Source of the DNA: CAXBDP01 sp963974465
GTDB lineage: Bacteria > Bacteroidota > Bacteroidia > Cytophagales > Cyclobacteriaceae
Direction: 5' to 3' (one strand)
Assembly (NCBI GenBank): GCA_049340005.1
Contig: JBMPIY010000012.1
Length of the DNA stretch: 64,000 bases
Positions within the stretch are counted from its first letter, which is position 1, and every line of letters starts with the position of its first letter. A program made the position numbers and the translations under genes. The notes beneath the pieces were generated by a model that had not been told where the DNA came from, made no database searches, and saw only the letters and a program-made list of their open reading frames with translations. This document shows positions 25,185 through 35,092 of this stretch, piece by piece.

Positions 25185-28100
25185 TTATCTCTGCGCTGGA
25201 GTTGTAACAATGATAGCGTTAAGATTCTTATCCTTGACCATTCTGTTGAATTCAGGAAGTTCTGTTTGAATGATTTGACGAAGCTTAGTAAGCTCACCAT
25301 TAATCAAGGTAGTCAGTTCTTGTCTTACCGTTTCAGACTGGTCAGTTGGAGGGTAATTTCCTCTTCCAACCACACCATTAAGAGCAGCAAGTTTGTTATT
25401 CAATCTAATCGGGAAGTTCAAAGGATCTTGTCTAGACTGATTTTGAGTTTGATAAAGAGCCTCTTCCACAATTGTCATCTCTTCATCTAATTGCTTAGCT
25501 GCTTCAACAACATCTGTTAGGTTCGGATCATCCTTAATTCTTGCAGTAATAAAGTTTAATTGATCTCTAACTGCTCTTATTTCTTTGATAGAACGGTGAG
25601 TATCAGTCAGTTTATCACGAACAGCAATTAAGAAATCAAACTGTTTTTGGTAGTCTGCTTGAGTAGATTCAGATCTTGGATCTCCAATAATCTTGAAACT
25701 TCTTTCTTGAACTTCTCCATTTACAGTCATTCTTACTTTGTAATCACCTGGTACAGCCATAGGACCTGCTAAGCTTCCTGACCACATAATCAACCCATCG
25801 AATGTTTCTGCTGGTTCATAACGCATGTCCCAAGTGAAGACATTACCTCCTGCTTTTGGTGTCAATTTAGTTTCTCTTTGCTGTGAATCTGAAGAATACT
25901 TACGAATTAAACTTCCATTTGCTTCCAAGAATTCTAAAGTAACGACATCAGTTGGCTTAACATCTTTCATATTATAAGTCACTTGTACACCACCATCACG
26001 ATTTTCACCCTCTGTTTTTGAAGCACGACGTGAACCACCCATTCTATAGCTATCCATTGGTTGGAATAAATAATGGTTTGCATTAGCAACTTCATCACTC
26101 AACTGGTGAAGGATAGTTAAATCATCAATAATCCAAAGTGAACGACCTTGTGTAGCAACAATTAAGTTATTATCCTTGATAGCCAAATCTGTAATTGGCA
26201 CTATTGGCATATTTCTCTGGAAACTTTTCCAAGTAGCCCCATCATTAAAGGAGATATACATGATAGTTTCCGTACCAGCATAAAGTAATCCTTTGCGTTC
26301 TGGGTCAGCACGTATTACTCTTGTAAAATGACCTGGATCAATTCCATTAACTATTTTAGTCCAAGTTTTACCATAATCCGTAGTTTTGAATAAGTATGGC
26401 TTATAATCACCTTGCTTATAACCTGTTGCAGCTACGTAAGCTCCTCCTTCTTCGAATGGATGTGCTTCTATAGAGTTGATCATTGTCCACTCTGGCATCA
26501 GGCTAGTTGGAGGAGTTACATTTGTCCATGTTTCACCATTATCCCTTGTAACATTTATCAATCCATCATCAGAACCTACCCAAAGTACATCTTCTGTAAA
26601 GTTTGATTCAGCAATTGCGAAGAGAGTACCATAATATTCTACACCTGTATTATCTTGAGTAATCGGACCACCAGATGTTTTCAATTTCTCTGGATCTGCT
26701 CTAGTCAAATCAGGGCTTCTAATTTCCCAATTTTGGCCTTCAGTGTAACTTACGTGTACATGCTGAGATGTTGTGATAAGCTTGTTTGGATCATGTTTCG
26801 AGAAAATAATTGGGAAGTTCCACTGGAAGCGGTACTTCATTCCTTCTGCACCATGTCCCATTGGGTTATCTGGCCATACGTTTACCGCACGCATTTGACC
26901 GGTTGAGTGATCCATACGCGTAAGCAAACCACCATAACTACCGCCATAGACGATATCATTATTTTTCGGATCTGGAGCTAACCAGCCAGATTCACCACCT
27001 GCGGATACATCCCAGTCGCTTTCTGTTATTCCTCCACCTTCAGTTCTATGTCTTACTCGTTGAGTTGAATTATCCTGCTGTGCAACATATATTCTGTAAG
27101 GGAAAGAGTCATCTGTTGTTACTCTATAATATTGTGCTGTAGGCTGATTCATATAAGTTGACCAGTTTGCACCGCCATCAAAAGTTACCTGAGCACCACC
27201 ATCATCAGCGATAACTGCACGCATATTATCTTCAGGAGCAATCCACAAATCATGATGGTCACCATGCGGAGCATTGTTCGACTCGAAGTTACGACCTCCA
27301 TCAGTAGATACATGATAGCTTACATTCATTACCCAAACTTTGTCCTCGTCTTGCGTATCAGCATAAATTCTTGTGTAGTACCACGCTCTTTGACGAAGAT
27401 TACGGTCGTTGTTTACCATAGTCCAAGTCTCACCTGCATTATCAGATCTGTAAACACCACCATTATCATTTTCGATGATAGCCCAAACTCTGTTAGGGTT
27501 TACAGGAGAAACAGTAACACCAGATATTCCCCATACACCTTTGGGTAATCCTGGATTCTTTGTGATGTCTTTCCAAGTTGCACCTGCATCAGTGGACTTA
27601 AACATTTTAGAACCCGGACCACCTGAACTTAGGGAATATGGGGTTCTTCTAACTTGCCAAGTGGTTGCATAAAGTACACGCTCATTTCCTGGTTCAAAGA
27701 CCAAATCCATCACACCAGAACCTGCGTCTACATATAGAATTTTTTTCCATGTAGCACCACCATCTTTTGATTCGAAGACACCTCTTTCTTCATGATCTTT
27801 CATTAAGTCGCCTAGTACCGCAACATACACGTGGTTTTCATCTCTAGGATTAACTCTAATTCTACCTACATGGCGAGAATCAGGCAAACCGATGAATTCC
27901 CATGATTTACCTGCATCCAATGATTTCCATATTCCATATCCATAAGACACATTTCCACGAACGGTATTTTCACCGCCGCCTACGTATATTACGTTAGGGT
28001 TTGATTCTGCTACTGTAACAGCTCCGATGGAACCTCCAAAGTATCCATCTGAAATATTTTCCCAAGTTTGACCGCCATCTATTGTTCTCCAGACGCCACC

Positions 28101-28328
28101 ACCGGTAGCACCCATATAATAAAGGTTAGGTTTTCCTGGGACTCCAGTAACTGCTGAGGCTCGGCCTCCTCTATGAGGTCCCATCGAACGATACTCAACT
28201 GCGTCATACAGCTTTTCATCGTAATTTGCGGTTTGCTGTGAATGGGCATCCCAACTGTACATCATTGTAACAGCTAGTGCCATCAACCACAGCTTTGCAT
28301 TGCTTAATAGTTGTTTTTTAATTCGCAT
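25185..28328 (-). CDS. Secreted Asp-box/VPS10-like beta-propeller protein
   Basis: A 1,047-residue protein. A signal peptide (AKLWLMALAVTMMYSWDAHSQ) is followed by about ten Asp-box (BNR) turns such as DGGQTWENI, DAGKSWEFI, DGGATWKKI, DNGETWTNV and DYGKTWTKI, indicating a sortilin/VPS10-type beta-propeller up to about residue 750. A beta-sandwich-like stretch follows (GNVFTWDMRYEP, PGDYKVRMTVNG), then a helical C-terminus. The start at 28328 places the signal peptide correctly; the frame is open to 28403. Codon use and the lack of any octamer over 3 kb suggest high expression or selection against the motif. Single gene with its own terminator. Ligand unknown. Confidence 0.83.
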   Translation of the reverse strand: MRIKKQLLSNAKLWLMALAVTMMYSWDAHSQQTANYDEKLYDAVEYRSMGPHRGGRASAVTGVPGKPNLYYMGATGGGVWRTIDGGQTWENISDGYFGGSIGAVTVAESNPNVIYVGGGENTVRGNVSYGYGIWKSLDAGKSWEFIGLPDSRHVGRIRVNPRDENHVYVAVLGDLMKDHEERGVFESKDGGATWKKILYVDAGSGVMDLVFEPGNERVLYATTWQVRRTPYSLSSGGPGSKMFKSTDAGATWKDITKNPGLPKGVWGISGVTVSPVNPNRVWAIIENDNGGVYRSDNAGETWTMVNNDRNLRQRAWYYTRIYADTQDEDKVWVMNVSYHVSTDGGRNFESNNAPHGDHHDLWIAPEDNMRAVIADDGGAQVTFDGGANWSTYMNQPTAQYYRVTTDDSFPYRIYVAQQDNSTQRVRHRTEGGGITESDWDVSAGGESGWLAPDPKNNDIVYGGSYGGLLTRMDHSTGQMRAVNVWPDNPMGHGAEGMKYRFQWNFPIIFSKHDPNKLITTSQHVHVSYTEGQNWEIRSPDLTRADPEKLKTSGGPITQDNTGVEYYGTLFAIAESNFTEDVLWVGSDDGLINVTRDNGETWTNVTPPTSLMPEWTMINSIEAHPFEEGGAYVAATGYKQGDYKPYLFKTTDYGKTWTKIVNGIDPGHFTRVIRADPERKGLLYAGTETIMYISFNDGATWKSFQRNMPIVPITDLAIKDNNLIVATQGRSLWIIDDLTILHQLSDEVANANHYLFQPMDSYRMGGSRRASKTEGENRDGGVQVTYNMKDVKPTDVVTLEFLEANGSLIRKYSSDSQQRETKLTPKAGGNVFTWDMRYEPAETFDGLIMWSGSLAGPMAVPGDYKVRMTVNGEVQERSFKIIGDPRSESTQADYQKQFDFLIAVRDKLTDTHRSIKEIRAVRDQLNFITARIKDDPNLTDVVEAAKQLDEEMTIVEEALYQTQNQSRQDPLNFPIRLNNKLAALNGVVGRGNYPPTDQSETVRQELTTLINGELTKLRQIIQTELPEFNRMVKDKNLNAIIVTTPAQR

Positions 28329-28531
28329 AGTGTTTAGGGTTGATTGTATTCTTTTAAAATCTTCCATTAAGATAATTCTTAATTTCTTCCTGTAAGCTAA
28401 CAATTGTTAGCAAAAAGAAAAACAAAATATAAGTGACTCGCACTATTTCGATTCAAAATCGGTAAAAATTTGGTCTAAGCAAAATTTCTTCTTTAAGGAT
28501 CACTCAAAAAGAGGTTCTGCCATAAAATATT

Positions 28532-28563
28532 TTGCTAATGAGAAATTGAAATGCATAATTTTG
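28532..28563 (+). promoter_or_regulatory. Bacteroidota-type promoter of plsC
   Basis: TTG at 28532-28534, 21 bases, then TAATTTTG at 28556-28563 matches the TTG-N(17-23)-TAnnTTTG consensus. The expected transcription start is only a few bases before the ATG at 28570, so the mRNA may have almost no 5' leader. Confidence 0.6.
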
Positions 28564-28569
28564 GCAAAT

Positions 28570-29307
28570 ATGAAATTTAATAAAGTCTACACTATCTATG
28601 CAACATTTGTCTTTTCCTTTTTCTTTATCCTTATTTTTCCGACTTATTTGTTGATGATCCTTTTTCGCAATTTAGCGAAATACTCATATGCAATTGACAG
28701 ACTCTGGGGAAGGATATTTTTTGGACTTCTTTGCATGCCTGTTTCAATAGAATTCCGAAAACCTTTAGATAAAAAAAAGAACTATATCTTCGCGGCAAAT
28801 CATTTCAGCTTTCTCGATATAGCTGTGTTTGGATTTTCCGGCCAGCCTTACGCATTTATTGGTAAATCCTCCATTACCAAGCTTCCTCTTTTTGGTTGGA
28901 TGTTCAAAAAGCTACATATCCCTGTAAATAGACGAAGCCCCAAAAGCAGATATGAAAGCTTGTTGAAAGCAGATGAAATGCTTGATCAAGGTAGAAGCGT
29001 AGTCTTTTTTCCTGAAGGTGGAATTACTTCAAATGAACCACCAAAGCTAATGCCTTTCAAAGATGGGGCATTTAAGTTGGCTATCGAAAAACAAATTCCT
29101 ATAATTCCAGTGACCATTCCATGGAATTGGATAATTTTGCAGGATAACGGTAAATTTGAATTCAAATCGCACCCAGTGAAAATCGTGTTTCATGAACCCG
29201 TTATTACAATTGGCAAAACCATCGAAGACTTAACAGAAGTAAAGCGGGAGGTTTTTGATACCATAAAAACAGAACTTAAACGTTGGAATACTAATCATGA
29301 AGATTAA
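28570..29307 (+). CDS. plsC: 1-acyl-sn-glycerol-3-phosphate acyltransferase
   Basis: A 245-residue membrane-associated acyltransferase making phosphatidic acid. An N-terminal hydrophobic segment (FVFSFFFILIFPTYLLMIL) anchors it. The catalytic H-x4-D is NHFSFLD (His78, Asp83), and FFPEGGITS (about 147-155) is the acceptor-binding motif. I chose the ATG at 28570, which fits both the promoter and the family start. It overlaps gatC by 11 bases, so the two are co-transcribed. An octamer at 29244 encodes KREV. Confidence 0.92.
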   Translation: MKFNKVYTIYATFVFSFFFILIFPTYLLMILFRNLAKYSYAIDRLWGRIFFGLLCMPVSIEFRKPLDKKKNYIFAANHFSFLDIAVFGFSGQPYAFIGKSSITKLPLFGWMFKKLHIPVNRRSPKSRYESLLKADEMLDQGRSVVFFPEGGITSNEPPKLMPFKDGAFKLAIEKQIPIIPVTIPWNWIILQDNGKFEFKSHPVKIVFHEPVITIGKTIEDLTEVKREVFDTIKTELKRWNTNHED

Positions 29308-29584
29308 TAAAGAAACTATAGCCAAAATCGCTCATCTTTCAAGACTTGAACTGAATGAAGAAGCTACCGAAAAAATGGTAGGCAGCCTGAGTGAAATCTT
29401 GGATTGGGTTGAAAAACTAAATGAAATAGATACAGATAATGTGGAGCCGCTATTCACAATGTCCTCAGAAGTAAATATGCTTCGTGAAGATAAGGTAGGA
29501 AAACACCTTGACCATGAAAGCGGGCTTAAACAAGCTCCAAAAAGAGACTCTGATTACTTTAGGGTTCCTAAAGTAATGGAATAA
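29297..29584 (+). CDS. gatC: Asp-tRNA(Asn)/Glu-tRNA(Gln) amidotransferase subunit C
   Basis: A 95-residue GatC: KIAHLSRLELNEEATEKMVGSLSEILDWVEKLNEIDTDNVEPL is the family core and the C-terminus ends LKQAPKRDSDYFRVPKV. GatC supports folding of the GatCAB complex that makes Gln-tRNA or Asn-tRNA by transamidation. gatA and gatB are not in this window. It overlaps plsC by 11 bases and is followed after 11 bases by the large membrane/TPR gene, forming a likely three-gene unit. Confidence 0.93.
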   Translation: MKINKETIAKIAHLSRLELNEEATEKMVGSLSEILDWVEKLNEIDTDNVEPLFTMSSEVNMLREDKVGKHLDHESGLKQAPKRDSDYFRVPKVME

Positions 29585-29595
29585 ATCGTACGCCA

Positions 29596-32478
29596 ATGAA
29601 ATTCAAATTTAACGAAGCTCCTCTGGCAATACTTTTCTTCGCCCTGTTTATCGGGGCATTTTTATTTGTGATATTGGGTTCATTCCAATTTCCACAAGCT
29701 ATAGAATGGATCCAAACTTCAAAAGTAGAGCCATTTACTACTCCATTTCGCACATTCGAAATCGGCCTCTTTTCATTCGATCGTTTCTCCGAAATTTTTC
29801 TAAGCACTAGTGATATCAAAGGAGGAAATTACATCATTGACAACAATTGGTATATTCTATTCCTTGGCTTTCTACTTGTAGCTTATGCCTCAATACTTTC
29901 TTTAATATCTGATTTCAAGGGAATTATTTTTTACTTTGGAATAGTCATTTCCTACCTCGCTTTGTATTTTCTGCAAATAGAGCAGCTATTTCCAAGTTTA
30001 TTTGAAATAGGATGGATTCGATATATAGTTCCGCTCATTTATTGTATTCCCGCTTTGGCACTTTTCATTTCTGGAAGACAAGCGCCATTGCCATTGAGAT
30101 TGTTACTGCACATATTGCTTTTCGCCATTCCGATATTCATCCATTTATCCTCACAGTCGGATCTCACAGCCATTAAGGTAATGGCGGCTGGAACTGTGCC
30201 TGGACTTGTACTTATTAGTAGTGCTTTAATTTTGCTGATCGCACATGAAGTCACAGCGCTGTTTCTGGAAATTACCTCCCGCCGTCCATCAATCAAGCGA
30301 GGACAAAATATAAGGCATTTCTCTCTAATAGTCCTTTTATATTTGGTTACACTAGTTCTTTATTATCTCGACATCTCAGGTAATATAGATTTTGATCTAG
30401 CTTTTTTCAATGCCTTTTTTCTTTTAAGTTTATCCATAATACTTGGCCTCAGAGCTATTCCGTTTAGGTTTTTGAGTTTTGGCTATGATATCTCTCCAGC
30501 CACTACTCGTATGCTTTATTGCGCTTTTAGCTTGATTCCACTTTCGTTTATTGGTTTTGCATTCGCATCGGGCAACGATATGTATATTGAGGCAATGGAG
30601 GACATTATTCTGTTCACACATATAGGAATGGGTGCTTTCTTTTTCATCTATATTTTTATCAATTTCCTAGATCCAGCTTTCCACAATAGGCCTGTTTACA
30701 AAATCGTTTATCAACCTATTCGGATGCCGTTTTTCACTGCCGTTCTTATGGGTTCTTTGGCATCCATGGCTATATTTTACCTCGCCCAAATGCTCCCAAT
30801 GAATCAGACTTATGCAGGTAACTTTGCTCAAATTGCCCAAATTGATTTGGAGAAAAATAACCATGAAAGAGCCCAAAGACTGCTAGAGATTGCCAATGGA
30901 TTTGCGCCAAATAACCATGTAGCCAATTATCAATTGGGCAATTCATTTAACGCTACAGATCAACTCGGACAGGCATATTTTTTCCTAGAAAAAGCAACCC
31001 AAAGAAATTCGACTCCACAAGCACAAATCAATTTAGCGGATAACTATGTGGCTAGAGAAAGATGGTTTGATGCGATTTTGTTATTGAATCAAAATTGGGA
31101 GGAATATCAAGATTCACATGTCGCTTTTGCCTTGGGCAACTTGTATGCACAAACGAGCATTTTAGATTCGGCCGTTTATTGGTACACAAAATCGCGGGAG
31201 GATAAGCATTTACAAACACTAGCTAATAGAAATATATCGGCCATTATAGCTCGTACAGGTATTAGTAGTATCGATGATACATTTACAAGTGAACTAAGCA
31301 ATGAAGAAAAAATTAGTCTTGGTGCAAATGCCGCAATTTTGGCTACTTCTATTAACGAGGAGGAATTAATGCAAAATGCGCCAATGCTTCAAGACTCCTT
31401 TGCAATTTGGAACAATATGCTGCTAAATAGGCAGTTTGCCATTGGTCAGGAGGGTTTGTACCAAAAAGAGCAAACGGCATTGACTTGGCCATTTTTCTAT
31501 TACACCGAGCGAATTTTAGAGAAAATAAGTTACCGTCATTATTATCAAGGCAATAAAAAAGATGCTATTCGCTTGATGAAAATCTTAGCCAATAGAGAAG
31601 GCCAACGTCAAGCAAAATATGCATATCAGTTGGGCAGCTGGGCGATGGAAAATGCAAAATGGAGATTAACCGAAGACTATTTCCAAAAAGCCGATTCACT
31701 AGGATTGAATTTCTCGAATGTAGAAAAAGCTCTCTCCAATGCTAGCAATGGAAATAAACTTGACGCTTTGAGTTTGATAATTGAAGATGAGAATATCCAA
31801 CTGAATTCATTTAAAAACTATCTGAGTGGCATAATAGATTCAGATAGCACTTATTATTGGCAGCTATATTTCGAGAATAATCAAATGGATGAGGGTGCAC
31901 TAATAAATACCCTCTCTAATATTGATAATGAAAGAATTAGAGAAAAGGTATTTGCGGAAATCACATTGCAACAAGTAATGAGTGGGAACGCAAAGACCGC
32001 AAATGATTGGATTAATGATACTCAATTGAATGATCTGTTCGGCTACGAATTACTCGGCAAACTCCGGCATGAAGTTCTATTTGCTCTCAAGTTGAAAGAG
32101 GAAAGTGTGAATCTTCTATTCACTGAGGATCAAAGCAGATGGCTCAATAATTTAAGAAATGAGCAAGATGAAGATAAAGTAATAGAATGGATTGAAAGGC
32201 TTTCGGATGACATTTGGAATGATTTATTGATACTTGAAGGTATTGAAAAATATAAAGCAATTAATCGTCAAGACTTGGCATATCAACTCGCGGTAGAAGC
32301 TCATAGAGAAAATCCTTACTCAATTGAAATATTAAAAGCTTATATTGTCATTAGTAAGGAGCAAAATCTAAACTCCTATTTGGCAATCGGGCTTGAAAGG
32401 TTAAAAAGTTTAATTGATGAAAAATCATTTCAAACCTTTTCATCTCAAATCAGTCTATTAGAAGCAGAATGGAATTAA
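29596..32478 (+). CDS. Large membrane protein with C-terminal TPR region
   Basis: A 960-residue protein with about eleven predicted transmembrane helices within residues 1-395 (for example LAILFFALFIGAFLFVILG and WYILFLGFLLVAYASILSL). A long C-terminal part follows, with tetratricopeptide-like helical repeats (QLGNSFNATDQLGQAYFFLEKA, FALGNLYAQTSILDSAVYWY). The arrangement (multi-pass membrane domain then TPR) suggests a scaffold or assembly factor, but no family name is certain. It is the last gene of the plsC-gatC unit. Two octamer copies (30275 template, 31194 coding). Function unknown. Confidence 0.72.
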   Translation: MKFKFNEAPLAILFFALFIGAFLFVILGSFQFPQAIEWIQTSKVEPFTTPFRTFEIGLFSFDRFSEIFLSTSDIKGGNYIIDNNWYILFLGFLLVAYASILSLISDFKGIIFYFGIVISYLALYFLQIEQLFPSLFEIGWIRYIVPLIYCIPALALFISGRQAPLPLRLLLHILLFAIPIFIHLSSQSDLTAIKVMAAGTVPGLVLISSALILLIAHEVTALFLEITSRRPSIKRGQNIRHFSLIVLLYLVTLVLYYLDISGNIDFDLAFFNAFFLLSLSIILGLRAIPFRFLSFGYDISPATTRMLYCAFSLIPLSFIGFAFASGNDMYIEAMEDIILFTHIGMGAFFFIYIFINFLDPAFHNRPVYKIVYQPIRMPFFTAVLMGSLASMAIFYLAQMLPMNQTYAGNFAQIAQIDLEKNNHERAQRLLEIANGFAPNNHVANYQLGNSFNATDQLGQAYFFLEKATQRNSTPQAQINLADNYVARERWFDAILLLNQNWEEYQDSHVAFALGNLYAQTSILDSAVYWYTKSREDKHLQTLANRNISAIIARTGISSIDDTFTSELSNEEKISLGANAAILATSINEEELMQNAPMLQDSFAIWNNMLLNRQFAIGQEGLYQKEQTALTWPFFYYTERILEKISYRHYYQGNKKDAIRLMKILANREGQRQAKYAYQLGSWAMENAKWRLTEDYFQKADSLGLNFSNVEKALSNASNGNKLDALSLIIEDENIQLNSFKNYLSGIIDSDSTYYWQLYFENNQMDEGALINTLSNIDNERIREKVFAEITLQQVMSGNAKTANDWINDTQLNDLFGYELLGKLRHEVLFALKLKEESVNLLFTEDQSRWLNNLRNEQDEDKVIEWIERLSDDIWNDLLILEGIEKYKAINRQDLAYQLAVEAHRENPYSIEILKAYIVISKEQNLNSYLAIGLERLKSLIDEKSFQTFSSQISLLEAEWN

Positions 32479-32629
32479 TTCCTCTTTTGGAAAGTTTTTA
32501 AGGCCAATTTAATCCCGTTAGGGTTGAAATCATCCGCTGATAAAATTGTTATTGAGAGAGAATTATAAATAATTGAATTTTGCAGATGAATCTATTTTAG
32601 ACCTAATACAGAAGTGTAAATAAAATATC

Positions 32630-33367
32630 ATGAGCGTAATAATAGAAACCAAACACATTAAGAAAACTTACAAGATGGGTTCCGAAATAGTGGAAGCCCT
32701 CAAGGACATAAATATCAAAATCAACAAAGGTGAATATGTAGCCTTTATGGGTCCGTCTGGTTCAGGTAAGTCTACGCTTATGAATATTATTGGCTGCCTA
32801 GATACTCCTACGGATGGAGCTTATATATTGAATGGCCAAGATGTGAGTCGCATGAGCGAAAACGATTTGGCAGTGGTAAGGAATAAAGAAATTGGCTTTG
32901 TATTCCAAACCTTTAATCTCTTACCAAGAGCAACAGCACTTGAGAACGTAGCATTACCACTTATTTATGCTGGTTACAAAAAAGCTGAAAGAGATGTTAT
33001 TGCTAGGAAATCTTTGACTAACGTAGCACTAGGCGACAGAATTACACACAAACCAAACGAAATGTCTGGTGGTCAGCGCCAGAGAGTTGCAATTGCAAGA
33101 GCTTTAGTAAACAACCCAAGTATTATCCTTGCCGATGAGCCAACGGGTAACTTGGACACAAAAACATCCTATGAAATTATGGCCTTGTTTCAGGCTCTTC
33201 ACGATGCAGGCAATACAATTATCATGGTAACTCACGAGGATGATATCGCTCATTATGCGCATCGCATTGTGAGAATGCGTGATGGTTTGGTTGAAACAGA
33301 TACTATTAATACTGAAATAACTCGTCAAGATGAAGTTCCTACTATTGTGGAGCCAAGCCTAGATTAA
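32630..33367 (+). CDS. ABC transporter ATP-binding protein (LolD/MacB-like)
   Basis: A 245-residue ATPase of the LolD/MacB group. Walker A is GPSGSGKST (41-49), the signature is MSGGQRQRVAIARAL, and Walker B is IILADEPTGNLD. No permease gene lies next to it, so the membrane partner must be encoded elsewhere. The C-terminal 25 residues beyond the family core are acidic. Such ATPases power lipoprotein release, cell-division signalling or export; none can be chosen here. pduO follows five bases later, probably on the same transcript. Confidence 0.9.
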   Translation: MSVIIETKHIKKTYKMGSEIVEALKDINIKINKGEYVAFMGPSGSGKSTLMNIIGCLDTPTDGAYILNGQDVSRMSENDLAVVRNKEIGFVFQTFNLLPRATALENVALPLIYAGYKKAERDVIARKSLTNVALGDRITHKPNEMSGGQRQRVAIARALVNNPSIILADEPTGNLDTKTSYEIMALFQALHDAGNTIIMVTHEDDIAHYAHRIVRMRDGLVETDTINTEITRQDEVPTIVEPSLD

Positions 33368-33372
33368 TCTGA

Positions 33373-33921
33373 ATGAAGATTTATACAAAAACTGGTGATG
33401 AAGGCACAACTTCCCTCTTTGGAGGTAAAAGAGTGCCTAAATTTCATTTAAGAATTGATGCTTACGGAACTGTAGATGAACTGAATTCACATATTGGTCT
33501 AATTGCAGACCAAGAAGTCAACAAAAAGAGAAACTCCTTTCTACGAAGTATTCAAGAAGAATTATTCACCATTGGAAGCCATTTGGCTGCTGAACCTGGG
33601 AAAGAGCATAAGTACCTCCCGCCTCTTAGTAACGAAACCGTAGTTAATATTGAAGCCGAAATTGATAAAATGGATGCAGAGCTACCTGCTCTAAAATCTT
33701 TTATACTACCTGGTGGACATCCAGCAGTTTCTTATTGTCATATAGGTAGATGCGTTTGCCGTAGAGCCGAGAGGCTTTGTGTTGATCTAAATCAGCATGA
33801 AAAATTGTCCCCCATCATCATCCAATACTTAAACCGTTTATCAGATTTTCTATTTATTCTAGCTCGAAAAATGGGACAGGAATTAAATGTTGAAGAGATT
33901 CAATGGCGTCCTAAAAAATAA
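33373..33921 (+). CDS. pduO: Cob(I)alamin adenosyltransferase, PduO type
   Basis: A 182-residue corrinoid adenosyltransferase that attaches the adenosyl group of ATP to cob(I)alamin. The N-terminal MKIYTKTGDEGTTSLFGGKRVPK is the ATP-binding signature, and RCVCRRAERLCV and QYLNRLSDFLFILAR complete the helical bundle. It suggests that the cell uses adenosylcobalamin, for instance in ribonucleotide reductase or methylmalonyl-CoA mutase. Five bases after the ABC ATPase. An octamer at 33615 (template) lies within YLPP. Confidence 0.93.
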   Translation: MKIYTKTGDEGTTSLFGGKRVPKFHLRIDAYGTVDELNSHIGLIADQEVNKKRNSFLRSIQEELFTIGSHLAAEPGKEHKYLPPLSNETVVNIEAEIDKMDAELPALKSFILPGGHPAVSYCHIGRCVCRRAERLCVDLNQHEKLSPIIIQYLNRLSDFLFILARKMGQELNVEEIQWRPKK

Positions 33922-33978
33922 GCGTTGATAACAATATATTCATTTGTTAATTAGCGTAAAATTTTACATATTAAAATC

Positions 33979-35043
33979 ATGATGGGCATAGAAAGTTTTA
34001 AAATAGATAAAGTTGCTAAGTCAAGAATTAGCGATATAGATTTCAAAAACATTGTTTTTGGTAGGGTATATTCTGATCACATGTTTATCGCTGATTATAC
34101 TGAAGGTCAGTGGAATAATCCAAGAATCAAGGCTTATGAAAATATAAGTCTTTCACCAGCCAACACCACTTTACATTACGGGCAGTCTGTATTTGAAGGT
34201 ATGAAAGCCTACAAAATGAAAGATGGCAGTGTGGGAATTTTCAGACCTCACAGAAATTTCGAAAGAATTAACATTTCAGCTGAAAGAATGTGCATTCCAG
34301 GTCTTTCTGAGGATCTGTTTATGAATGGTTTAGTGGAATTATTAAAACTAGATCGTGCTTGGGTTCCCAACATTCCCGGTACTTCTTTATACATCAGACC
34401 ATTTATTTTTGCTACGGATGAATTTATAGGGATTAGACCTTCAGACAACTTCAAATTCATCATTTTTACTTGTCCAGTTGGCCCGTACTATTCAGGCGCT
34501 GTGAAAGTGAAAATGGAAACGAAATTTAGCCGTGCAATTGAAGGCGGAACTGGGTATGCAAAAGCTGCTGGTAATTATGGCGGGTCTATATATCCAGCTA
34601 AATTAGCTCAAGAAACAGGTATCAATCAATTGATTTGGACGGATGCAAAAACTCATCAATACATTGAAGAGTCAGGCACAATGAATGTCGCCTTTATTAT
34701 TGGCAACAAATTTTTGACTCCTCCTACAGGCGAAACCATACTCAAAGGTATCACAAGAGACAGCGTAGTAACCTTAGCTGGCGATATGGGATTAGATGTA
34801 GAAGAAAGACCTGTTTCGGTAAAAGAAATTGTAAGCGCGCTGAAAGATGGCACCCTGAAAGAAGCATTCGGTATGGGTACCGCAGCTACTATTGCTCCAA
34901 TTTCTATGATTCGTCACGACGATGTAGACTATCAATTGCCAGACCATACCAAATGGGAACACTCTCCAAGAATACTAGAAAGGCTTGATGCTATTAAATA
35001 CGGCGAAGCTGAAGATAAATATAATTGGATGTATAAAATCTAA
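33979..35043 (+). CDS. ilvE: Branched-chain amino acid aminotransferase
   Basis: A 354-residue fold-type IV PLP enzyme of the longer BCAT subfamily, interconverting valine, leucine and isoleucine with their keto acids. HYGQSVFEGMKAYK, the YAKAAGNYGGSIYPAKLAQ segment that carries the PLP lysine, and EESGTMNVAFI are diagnostic. The ATG at 33979 or 33982 is equally good. Single gene, followed by a strong bidirectional terminator. No Ile/Val biosynthesis genes are adjacent. Confidence 0.93.
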   Translation: MMGIESFKIDKVAKSRISDIDFKNIVFGRVYSDHMFIADYTEGQWNNPRIKAYENISLSPANTTLHYGQSVFEGMKAYKMKDGSVGIFRPHRNFERINISAERMCIPGLSEDLFMNGLVELLKLDRAWVPNIPGTSLYIRPFIFATDEFIGIRPSDNFKFIIFTCPVGPYYSGAVKVKMETKFSRAIEGGTGYAKAAGNYGGSIYPAKLAQETGINQLIWTDAKTHQYIEESGTMNVAFIIGNKFLTPPTGETILKGITRDSVVTLAGDMGLDVEERPVSVKEIVSALKDGTLKEAFGMGTAATIAPISMIRHDDVDYQLPDHTKWEHSPRILERLDAIKYGEAEDKYNWMYKI

Positions 35044-35049
35044 TAAAAA

Positions 35050-35077
35050 ATGCCCGGTGATTACCGGGCATTTTTTA
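35050..35077. terminator. Bidirectional terminator between ilvE and the CoA transferase
   Basis: ATGCCCGGT and ACCGGGCAT form a nine-base stem around GATT, with AAAAA before and TTTTTT after. It serves ilvE on plus and the convergent CoA-transferase gene on minus. Confidence 0.88.
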
Positions 35078-35092
35078 TTTATCCTAATTCGA

